From an uncultured Eubacteriales bacterium (GTDB lineage Bacteria > Bacillota > Clostridia > Oscillospirales > Oscillospiraceae), in NCBI GenBank assembly GCA_900544705.1, contig UQWH01000061.1:1-11867 (forward strand): a DNA stretch of 11,867 nt, read 5' to 3'. Made by a program: the position numbers and the translations under genes. Numbering within the stretch: position 1 is the first letter of the stretch; every line of letters begins with the position of its first letter. The notes under the pieces were generated by a model, which did no database searches, had not been told where the DNA came from, and worked only from the letters and a program-made list of their open reading frames with translations. This document shows positions 1 through 4,936 of the stretch, piece by piece.

Positions 1-903
1 TGCCGCGAACGCAGCCGCGGCGCGCTGAACATCCCCGGCGACCGCCCGGCGGGCGTCTACAGTGCCGGCACCGCGCAGAAGCTGATGAACTGCGAGGGCT
101 ACCGCGTGGGCCGCGAGGCCGTGATTCTCGGCAGCGGCGACATCGGCCTGATCATGGCGCGCCGCCTGAGCTTAGAGGGCGCGAAGGTCAAGGCCGTGTG
201 CGAGCTGCTGCCGTATTCCGGCGGCCTGACGCGCAATATCGTCCAGTGCCTTGAGGATTTTGATATTCCGCTTTACCTTTCCACCACTGTCTGCGAGATC
301 CACGGCAAAAAGCGCGTGGAGGGCGTGACCATCGCGCAGGTGGACGAAAAACGCCGTCCCATCCCAGAAACCAGACGTTACATCCCCTGTGACACGCTGC
401 TCCTTTCGGTCGGCCTGATCCCGGAAAACGAGCTGACGCGCGCGGCGGGCATCCCCATCGACCCCGTCACGAACGGCGCGCTCGTGGACGAGCACTGCCA
501 GACGCAGGCGGAGGGCATTTTCGCCTGCGGCAACGTTTTGCAGGTGCATGATCTGGTGGACTACGTTTCCGACGAGGCCGAGCGCGCCGGCCGCGGCGCG
601 GCGGCGTATCTTGTCGAGAAGGCGGACACGGGCAGGACCGTCGCCGTCCGGCCGGGAAACGGCGTGCGCTATGTGCTGCCGCAGAATGTGCATACGGATT
701 GCGGTGAGGACGTTTCGCTCTTCCTGCGCGTGACGCAGCCCTTCGGCAAGGTCTGCTATACCGTCCGTTCCGGGGATACCGTCCTTGCGACGGCAAAGCG
801 CTTTCGCGCTGCGCCGGGCGAGATGGAAAAGCTGACGGTCAAGGCGGAACTTCTGAAAAACGTGACGCAGGAGCTCACAGTATGGCTGGAGGTGGAAGCA
901 TGA
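1..903 (+). CDS. FAD/NAD(P)-dependent oxidoreductase, C-terminal part (5' end outside window)
   Basis: The reading frame is open from base 1, so the start lies upstream; about 300 residues are visible. Near the N-terminal side of the visible part is a Rossmann dinucleotide motif, VILGSGDIG (about window residues 41-49), the NAD(P)-binding site of two-dinucleotide-binding flavoproteins. Further on, GIFACGNVLQVHDLVD fits the second FAD contact of the pyridine nucleotide-disulfide reductase fold. After it come about 90 residues of a beta-rich C-terminal extension (TVRSGDTVL, LTVWLEVEA). There is no redox-active CxxC in the visible part. The gene overlaps the next one (DUF1667) by ATGA. In Clostridia this pair typically follows a GlpA/GlpO-like glycerol-3-phosphate dehydrogenase, so the enzyme probably passes electrons from that dehydrogenase in a cytoplasmic complex; that role is inferred from gene neighbourhood. 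The family call is confident, the substrate is not. Confidence 0.85.
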   Translation, partial: CRERSRGALNIPGDRPAGVYSAGTAQKLMNCEGYRVGREAVILGSGDIGLIMARRLSLEGAKVKAVCELLPYSGGLTRNIVQCLEDFDIPLYLSTTVCEIHGKKRVEGVTIAQVDEKRRPIPETRRYIPCDTLLLSVGLIPENELTRAAGIPIDPVTNGALVDEHCQTQAEGIFACGNVLQVHDLVDYVSDEAERAGRGAAAYLVEKADTGRTVAVRPGNGVRYVLPQNVHTDCGEDVSLFLRVTQPFGKVCYTVRSGDTVLATAKRFRAAPGEMEKLTVKAELLKNVTQELTVWLEVEA

Positions 904-1247
904 AACGGACGATCACCTGTATTGTCTGTCCGCGCGGCTGCACGATGACCGTACAGGACGTGGGCGGCAAGCTCACCGTCACCGGCAACACCTGTCCCCG
1001 CGGCGAGAAGCACGCGATCGCGGAGGTCACCGCGCCCGTGCGGACGCTGACCTCGGTCGTTCGGGTCAGCAACCGGGAGGACACGATGGTTTCGGTCAAA
1101 TCCGCCGCGCCCATTCCGAAAGGCAAAATGATGGACATCATGCAGCGCATCCGCGCTGCCGAGGTCGCCGCGCCGGTACACATCGGGGATGTGATCCTGC
1201 CGGAGGTTTACGGCACGGACATCGTTGCGACGAAGGATATTCTTTGA
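900..1247 (+). CDS. DUF1667 domain protein
   Basis: This is a 115-residue protein. Its start codon (ATG at 900) overlaps the TGA of the preceding oxidoreductase in an ATGA junction, which argues for translational coupling and fixes the start over a longer in-frame reading beginning at 882. The N-terminus carries CIVCPRGC (residues 7-14) followed by NTCPRGEKHA about 20 residues later. This paired CxxCPxGC / CPRG pattern is the hallmark of DUF1667 and looks like an iron-sulfur or zinc site. The rest is the family's conserved body (TSVVRV, PIPKGKMMDIM, GDVILPEVYGTDIVATKDI). DUF1667 proteins are small partners of anaerobic glycerol-3-phosphate dehydrogenase-like flavoproteins; an electron-transfer role is inferred. 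No clear terminator follows. Confidence 0.9.
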   Translation: MKRTITCIVCPRGCTMTVQDVGGKLTVTGNTCPRGEKHAIAEVTAPVRTLTSVVRVSNREDTMVSVKSAAPIPKGKMMDIMQRIRAAEVAAPVHIGDVILPEVYGTDIVATKDIL

Positions 1248-1252
1248 TAAAA

Positions 1253-1316
1253 GTTTTGAATTTCATGAAATAATACAGATTTCCAGAACTTTACGCTTGC
1301 GAAATAGTTTCAAAAC
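1253..1316. repeat. Inverted repeats around the micropeptide promoter
   Basis: The AT-rich gap holds an 8-bp inverted repeat, GTTTTGAA (1253-1260) and TTCAAAAC (1309-1316). Inside it are a perfect 12-bp palindrome ATTTCATGAAAT (1260-1271) and a short GAAA-TAG-TTTC inverted repeat (1301-1311) lying in the promoter spacer. These could be operator half-sites. They could also be chance symmetry in AT-rich DNA. No binding protein can be named from the sequence. Confidence 0.3.
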
Positions 1317-1325
1317 AGTTACAAT
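1297..1325 (+). promoter_or_regulatory. Sigma-A-type promoter of the four-cysteine micropeptide gene
   Basis: TTGCGA (1297-1302), a 17-bp spacer, then TACAAT (1320-1325) matches the vegetative consensus at optimal spacing. Transcription would begin near 1332, giving a leader of about 37 nt before the start codon at 1369. It lies in an AT-rich gap in an otherwise GC-rich region. Confidence 0.55.
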
Positions 1326-1368
1326 ATTCATGTCCTCGCGAGACAACCATTTCAAAGGAGGTCTGATC

Positions 1369-1443
1369 ATGTTCTGTTTCAATAACTTCGATTGCAGCGC
1401 CGTCTGGCAGGCAATCTGCAAGTACCTCGGCTTCGGCTGCTAA
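1369..1443 (+). CDS. 24-residue four-cysteine micropeptide (hypothetical)
   Basis: A tiny gene with its own expression signals. A consensus Shine-Dalgarno AAAGGAGG (1354-1361) sits 7 nt before the ATG, a promoter lies at 1297-1325, and a perfect intrinsic terminator follows 26 nt after the stop codon. The 24-residue product has cysteines at positions 3, 9, 17 and 24 (the last is the C-terminal residue) and six aromatics (F2, F4, F7, W13, Y19, F22). Asp8 and Lys18 are the only charged side chains. Residues 8-20 could form an amphipathic helix. I do not recognise a family. Longer in-frame readings beginning at 1225 or 1330 are disfavoured by the ribosome binding site position. No peptidase, transporter or radical-SAM maturase is next to it. 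Candidate roles are a disulfide-bonded or metal-binding peptide, a membrane micropeptide or a signal; none is shown. Confidence 0.6.
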   Translation: MFCFNNFDCSAVWQAICKYLGFGC

Positions 1444-1469
1444 AACATTATGGAAGCCTAAATAAGATG

Positions 1470-1498
1470 CCCGCCCCGCGAAAGCGGGGCGGGTTTTT
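1470..1498 (+). terminator. Perfect intrinsic terminator after the micropeptide gene
   Basis: CCCGCCCCGC (1470-1479) pairs with GCGGGGCGGG (1484-1493) as an uninterrupted 10-bp stem closed by a GAAA tetraloop and followed by TTTTT. It isolates the micropeptide gene from the DUF3842 gene downstream. Confidence 0.95.
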
Positions 1499-1511
1499 CC
1501 TATGTCGATAC

Positions 1512-1540
1512 TGGAAAAATCCGCCGTTCTGTGCTATACT
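1512..1540 (+). promoter_or_regulatory. Promoter of the DUF3842 gene (extended -10)
   Basis: TGGAAA (1512-1517), a 17-bp spacer and TATACT (1535-1540), with TG at 1532-1533 forming an extended -10 element. Transcription would start near 1547, about 20 nt before the DUF3842 start codon. Confidence 0.6.
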
Positions 1541-1567
1541 ATAAAAAACAGCTTCGGGGGAGAATCC

Positions 1568-1972
1568 ATGAACATTCTGATCATTGACGCGCAGGGCGGC
1601 GGCATCGGGCGCCAGCTGGTCGCAGCGATCCGGGAAAGCCTGCCGGAGGCGGAGATCACCGCCGTCGGAACCAATACGGCTGCGACGGCCGCCATGCTGA
1701 AAGCGGGCGCGCATCACGGCGCGACGGGCGAGAATGCAGTCGTCGTCGGCTGCCGCCGGGCGGACGTGATCATCGGGCCGGTGGGCATCGTGATCGCGGA
1801 CGCGCTCTACGGCGAGGTCACGCCCGCCATGGCGCTGGCTGTCGGCCGGAGCGCGGCAAAGCGCATCCTCATCCCGGTCAACCACTGCGACAACGTGATC
1901 GTCGGCGCGGCGGCGCTTTCCATGGGCGCGATGATCGACGCCGTGGTGAAAGAATTGACGAAGAACGATTGA
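1568..1972 (+). CDS. DUF3842 family protein
   Basis: A 134-residue protein starting at ATG 1568, preceded by a GGGGGAG ribosome binding site. The longer in-frame reading from 1502 would run through the promoter and is rejected. The N-terminus, MNILIIDAQGGGIGRQL, is a beta strand followed by a glycine-rich loop like that of nucleotide-binding Rossmann folds. The conserved body VGTNTAATAAMLKAGA, GATGENAVVV, IIGPVGIVIADAL and ILIPVNHC fits DUF3842, a Firmicute family without an assigned function. It has no signal peptide or membrane segment, so it is cytoplasmic. It lies just upstream of larEBC with a strong promoter at its very end, so a link with nickel-pincer metabolism is possible but rests on position only. 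A nucleotide- or cofactor-binding role is inferred. Confidence 0.85.
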   Translation: MNILIIDAQGGGIGRQLVAAIRESLPEAEITAVGTNTAATAAMLKAGAHHGATGENAVVVGCRRADVIIGPVGIVIADALYGEVTPAMALAVGRSAAKRILIPVNHCDNVIVGAAALSMGAMIDAVVKELTKND

Positions 1973-1998
1973 CTTTTTCCGCGCTTCTCTGCTATAAT
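1969..1998 (+). promoter_or_regulatory. Strong sigma-A promoter of the larE leader
   Basis: TTGACT (1969-1974), an 18-bp spacer and a perfect TATAAT (1993-1998). The -35 hexamer overlaps the DUF3842 stop codon. Transcription would begin near 2005, leaving a leader of about 135 nt before larE. Confidence 0.75.
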
Positions 1999-2004
1999 GA
2001 TTCC

Positions 2005-2120
2005 ATGTTTTGCAGGAAGCAGAACGGCGGCGCAGAAGCGCCCGGATTTCCCGGCGATACAAAAAATATGCGTACAAAGAAGGTATGCGGCCCCTCAAGG
2101 GGGCGGTGTGCCTTCTTTTT
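2005..2120 (+). ncRNA. Structured leader RNA upstream of larE (candidate attenuator, riboswitch or small RNA)
   Basis: Between the promoter and larE lies about 115 nt that can fold into several hairpins and ends in an intrinsic terminator 21 nt before the larE start codon. Hairpin A is GGCGC-AGAA-GCGCC (2029-2042). Hairpin B pairs 2039-2045 with 2051-2056 (one bulged C) around loop ATTTC. A and B share bases 2039-2042 and cannot form together. A run of six A follows at 2061-2066, and TATGCG occurs twice (2067-2072, 2084-2089), the second copy inside the terminator stem. I do not recognise a known riboswitch class: no T-box, B12-box or NiCo signature was apparent. It could also be a free-standing small RNA of about 115 nt. 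Confidence 0.45.
2076..2120 (+). terminator. Long intrinsic terminator inside the larE leader
   Basis: AAAGAAGG (2076-2083) pairs with CCTTCTTT (2111-2118). The stem continues through G-U-containing pairs (2084-2088 with 2106-2110) into a GC-rich top (GCCCC with GGGGC) and a five-base loop. A run of five T (2116-2120) closes it. Because it lies after the promoter and just before larE, and no second promoter is visible in 2121-2141, larEBC expression from this promoter requires readthrough. Confidence 0.75.
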
Positions 2121-2141
2121 GCAGATTCAGGGGGTAAATAC

Positions 2142-2888
2142 ATGGAACTGAACGATTTTTTCGCGGCGCACCCGGAGGTCGCGGTCGCGTTTTCCGGCGG
2201 CGTGGACTCGGCCTATCTGTTGTATGCCGCAAAGCGCGCGGCGAAACGGGTGAAGGCCTATTACGCCTGCTCGGCCTTCCAGCCGCAGTTTGAGCTGGAG
2301 GATGCCAAGCGCCTCGCAGCGGAGCTGGACGTGCAGATGCAGATCCTTCCGCTGGACGTCCTTGCGGACGCGCAGGTCACCGCAAATCCGAAAAATCGCT
2401 GCTATTACTGCAAAAAGCGCATTTTCGGTGCGATCACGGCGCAGGCGCGGCACGACGGCTTTACCGTTCTGCTCGACGGCACCAACGCCTCCGATGACGC
2501 GGGCGACCGCCCCGGCATGAAGGCGCTGGAGGAGCTTTCCGTGCTCTCGCCGTTGCGCCTGTGCGGGCTGACCAAGGCGCAGATCCGAGCGCTTTCCAAG
2601 GAGGCGGGGCTGTTCACCTGGGACAAGCCGGCCTACGCCTGCCTTGCCACGCGCATCCCGGCAGGGCAGGTCATCACGGCGGAGGCTCTGCGCCGGACGG
2701 AAGCGGCGGAGAGCTACCTCTTCTCCCTCGGCTTCATGGATTTCCGCGTGCGCACCGTCGGGGATATGGCGAAGCTCCAGCTTCGCGCGGAGCAGCTTCC
2801 GCTGCTGCTGGCGCACCGGGAGAAGATCGTGAAGAAGCTCGGCAGCGACTATTCGTCGGTCTGCCTTGATCTGGAGGTGCGGAAATGA
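2142..2888 (+). CDS. larE: LarE, pyridinium-dicarboxylate sulfurtransferase of nickel-pincer cofactor synthesis
   Basis: A 248-residue cytoplasmic PP-loop enzyme. LarE adenylates pyridinium-3,5-biscarboxylic acid mononucleotide and converts its carboxylates to thiocarboxylates, the second step of nickel-pincer nucleotide (NPN) synthesis. Visible motifs are the ATP-binding PP-loop AFSGGVDSAYL (SGGVDS at 18-23), LDGTNASDD (111-119), the CYYC pair (Cys87, Cys90) and KPAYACLATRIP with Cys167. The third cysteine matches the position of the sacrificial cysteine of the Lactobacillus plantarum enzyme. The three-cysteine pattern fits the [4Fe-4S]-cluster type described for Thermotoga LarE. ATG 2142 is preferred because a GGGGG-rich ribosome binding site precedes it and the family's N-terminus begins here; the in-frame ATG at 2010 would run through the leader terminator. 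The stop overlaps larB in ATGA. Confidence 0.95.
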   Translation: MELNDFFAAHPEVAVAFSGGVDSAYLLYAAKRAAKRVKAYYACSAFQPQFELEDAKRLAAELDVQMQILPLDVLADAQVTANPKNRCYYCKKRIFGAITAQARHDGFTVLLDGTNASDDAGDRPGMKALEELSVLSPLRLCGLTKAQIRALSKEAGLFTWDKPAYACLATRIPAGQVITAEALRRTEAAESYLFSLGFMDFRVRTVGDMAKLQLRAEQLPLLLAHREKIVKKLGSDYSSVCLDLEVRK

Positions 2889-3637
2889 GCGAACTGAAGC
2901 AGGTGCTTGCGTCGGTAAAGGACGGCACGCTTTCCGTGGAGGATGCGCTTCTGAAAATCAAGACCCAGCCCTTTGAGGACATCGGCTTTGCCAAGGTCGA
3001 CCTGCACCGGAAATTCCGACAGGGAGCCGCCGAGGTGATCTACGGCGCAGGGAAAACGCCCGCGCAGATGCTGGGCATTCTGCGAACCATGCAGGCGCAC
3101 GGGCAGAAAACCGTCCTCATCACGCGCCTGCGCGAGGAAGCGGCGAAGGAGATCGGCCGGGAGATTCCGCTGCAATATGACAAAACGGCCGGCGTCGGCA
3201 TCGTCGGAACGCTCCCGCAGCCGGACGGCATCGGGAGAATCGCCGTCGTGACCGGCGGCACCAGCGACATCCCGGTCGCGGAGGAGGCGGCGCTGACGGC
3301 GCAGGCCCTCGGCAACGAGGTGCTGCGGCTGTACGACGTCGGCGTGGCGGGGCTGCACCGCCTGCTTTCCAATCTGGACGAGATCATGAGCGCTTCGGTC
3401 GTGATCGCCATCGCGGGGATGGAGGGGGCGCTTGCCAGCGTGGTCGGCGGCCTGGTGGACTGCCCGGTCATCGCCGTGCCGACCAGCGTGGGCTACGGCG
3501 CGTCCTTCGGGGGCGTGTCGGCGTTGCTTTCCATGCTCAATTCCTGCGCCAGCGGCGTGTCCGTGGTGAATATCGACAACGGCTTCGGCGCGGGCTATCT
3601 CGCCAGCCGCATCAACCATATGGAGGCGAAACGATGA
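2885..3637 (+). CDS. larB: LarB, pyridinium-3,5-biscarboxylic acid mononucleotide synthase
   Basis: A 250-residue enzyme for the first NPN step: carboxylation and hydrolysis of nicotinic acid adenine dinucleotide. An N-terminal helical region (1-110) carries the family's FAKVDLHRKFRQGAAEVIYG. The C-terminal PurE/AIR-carboxylase-like domain (about 117-250) has VVTGGTSDIPVAEEA, IAGMEGALASVVGGL, PVIAVPTSVGYGASFGG and NSCASGVSVVNIDNGFGAGY. Cys221 and Glu180 fall at the same residue numbers as the catalytic pair I recall for L. plantarum LarB: the cysteine that attaches to the pyridine ring and an acid/base glutamate. Length is normal for the family. It is translationally coupled on both sides, overlapping larE (ATGA 2885-2888) and larC (ATGA 3634-3637). 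Confidence 0.95.
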   Translation: MSELKQVLASVKDGTLSVEDALLKIKTQPFEDIGFAKVDLHRKFRQGAAEVIYGAGKTPAQMLGILRTMQAHGQKTVLITRLREEAAKEIGREIPLQYDKTAGVGIVGTLPQPDGIGRIAVVTGGTSDIPVAEEAALTAQALGNEVLRLYDVGVAGLHRLLSNLDEIMSASVVIAIAGMEGALASVVGGLVDCPVIAVPTSVGYGASFGGVSALLSMLNSCASGVSVVNIDNGFGAGYLASRINHMEAKR

Positions 3638-4836
3638 AAACGTTGTATCTGGACTGCGGCATGGGCGCCGCGGGCGATATGCTCACGGCGGCGCTGTACG
3701 AGCTGCTGGACGAGAGAGAAAAGCAGGAATTTCTGGCGCAGATGAACGCGCTGGGGCTTCCGGGGGTCGAGGTCTGCGCGGAGGCCGCGGAGAAGTGTGG
3801 CATCACCGGCACGCATATGCGCGTGGCGGTCGGCGGCGCGGAGGAGGACGAGCATCCTCATGAGCATGACCACGACCATCATGATCACGAGCACAGCGCC
3901 CTGCACGAGATCGAGCACCGCATTGCGCACCTTCCGGTTTCCGAGCGGGTGCGGCGGGACATCGCCGCGGTATACGGCCTGATCGCGGAGGCGGAGAGTC
4001 ACGTGCACGGTGTCCCGGTCACGCAGATCCACTTCCATGAGGTGGGCAGTCTGGACGCGCTTGCGGACGTGACGGCGGTGTGCTGGCTCATGGAAAAGCT
4101 GGCGCCGGAGCGCGTGACGGCCTCTCCGGTACACGTCGGAAGCGGCCATGTGCGCTGCGCGCACGGCGTGCTGCCGGTGCCTGCGCCGGCGACGGCATGG
4201 CTTCTGCGCGGTGTGCCGGTCTACGGCGGAGAAATTCGCGGAGAGCTTTGCACGCCGACGGGCGCGGCACTGCTGCGCCATTTCGTGACGGAGTTCGGCT
4301 CTATGCCCGTGATGCGCGTGGAGCGCATCGGCTACGGCATGGGCAAGAAGGATTTCCCCATGGCTAACTGTGTCCGCGCTCTGCTGGGCGAGGCCGGCGA
4401 GATGGGCGATGAGGTCTGCGAGCTTTCCTGCAATCTGGACGACATGACGGCCGAGCGCATCGGCTTCGCGCTGGAGCGCTTCTTTGAGGCGGGCGCGCTG
4501 GAGGCCTATACCGTTCCGGTCGGGATGAAAAAGTCCCGCCCCGGCGTGCTTCTGAGCGTCATGTGCCGCCAGGCGCAGCGGGAGGAGCTGCTGCGGCTCA
4601 TTTTCCTGCACACGACGACGCTGGGCGTGCGCGAGAATCTCTCCCGCCGCTACACCCTCCGCCGCAGCGTGGAGCAGGTGAAAACGAGCTTCGGCAGCGT
4701 GCGCGTCAAACGCGCCGAGGGCTACGGCACGGTGCGCGAGAAGTACGAATACGACGATCTGGCCGGAATCGCCAGAGAAACCGGCCTTTCGCTGGACGAG
4801 ATCGTAAAACGCATCGAAAACGAGAAAAAAGAATAA
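3634..4836 (+). CDS. larC: LarC, nickel insertion protein (fused LarC1-LarC2)
   Basis: A 400-residue protein that inserts Ni into the dithiocarboxylate precursor to form NPN, a CTP-dependent cyclometallase step. The N-terminus LYLDCGMGAAGDM is the family signature. A histidine/aspartate-rich loop lies at residues 69-92 (eight His among residues 74-87), the usual metal-handling loop of LarC1. Then come IHFHEVGSLDALAD (132-145), HGVLPVPAPAT (177-187), GELCTPTGAALL (203-214) and, in the C-terminal LarC2 part, NLDDMTAERIGFAL (267-280), MKKSRPG and TTTLGVRE. In L. plantarum larC is split and joined by a programmed frameshift; here it is one uninterrupted frame. The start overlaps the larB stop. 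A promoter for the next unit follows within 50 bp. Confidence 0.95.
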   Translation: MKTLYLDCGMGAAGDMLTAALYELLDEREKQEFLAQMNALGLPGVEVCAEAAEKCGITGTHMRVAVGGAEEDEHPHEHDHDHHDHEHSALHEIEHRIAHLPVSERVRRDIAAVYGLIAEAESHVHGVPVTQIHFHEVGSLDALADVTAVCWLMEKLAPERVTASPVHVGSGHVRCAHGVLPVPAPATAWLLRGVPVYGGEIRGELCTPTGAALLRHFVTEFGSMPVMRVERIGYGMGKKDFPMANCVRALLGEAGEMGDEVCELSCNLDDMTAERIGFALERFFEAGALEAYTVPVGMKKSRPGVLLSVMCRQAQREELLRLIFLHTTTLGVRENLSRRYTLRRSVEQVKTSFGSVRVKRAEGYGTVREKYEYDDLAGIARETGLSLDEIVKRIENEKKE

Positions 4837-4856
4837 AAAACAACCCCCCAGGGGGC

Positions 4857-4885
4857 TTCTCAGAACATACGGGATTTGCTATGAT
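4857..4885 (+). promoter_or_regulatory. Extended -10 promoter of the ABC transporter-fmdE operon
   Basis: TTCTCA (4857-4862), a 17-bp spacer and TATGAT (4880-4885), with TG at 4877-4878 giving an extended -10. The predicted start is near 4892, leaving a leader of about 45 nt. No convincing terminator separates it from larC, so readthrough from the lar genes is also possible. Confidence 0.55.
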
Positions 4886-4901
4886 GGAGCCGATCAAATG
4901 C

Positions 4902-4921
4902 GCGCCGGAGCATACCGGCGC
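4902..4921 (+). promoter_or_regulatory. Hairpin/palindrome in the 5' leader of the ABC operon
   Basis: GCGCCGG (4902-4908) and CCGGCGC (4915-4921) are perfect 7-bp arms around a 6-nt loop (AGCATA). The element begins about 10 nt after the predicted start of transcription and ends just before the AAGAAGG ribosome binding site. It could be an operator for a dimeric repressor or an RNA hairpin affecting translation. It does not match the NikR consensus. Confidence 0.4.
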
Positions 4922-4936
4922 AGAAAGAAGGCTATC

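Noticed and set aside
172..693. Long open frames on the minus strand opposite the main genes (also 3595-4611, 8493-10286)
   Set aside because: They mirror well-recognised + strand genes. Their products are rich in Arg, His and Ala with no domain, as expected for the antisense of GC-rich coding DNA, and they lack ribosome binding sites.
1225..1368. 72-residue version of the micropeptide starting at 1225
   Set aside because: It would run through the end of the DUF1667 gene and the promoter. The consensus Shine-Dalgarno at 1354-1361 points to ATG 1369.
2005..2075. NiCo, cobalamin or T-box riboswitch identity for the larE leader
   Set aside because: No B12-box, T-box or recognisable NiCo core could be read. 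Only the general attenuator layout is supported.
2010..2141. N-terminal extension of LarE from the in-frame ATG at 2010
   Set aside because: It would add 44 basic residues unlike the family, would be translated through a strong terminator hairpin, and would begin within about 5 nt of the predicted transcription start.
4841..4860. CCCCCC-A-GGGGG run after larC as a terminator
   Set aside because: Only about four base pairs can form around a minimal loop, and no T run follows on the + strand. A T-rich tract on the other strand has no gene to serve.
4857..4936. NikR operator upstream of the binding-protein gene
   Set aside because: No GTATGA-N16-TCATAC-like pair is present; the only clear palindrome has GC-rich arms of a different kind.
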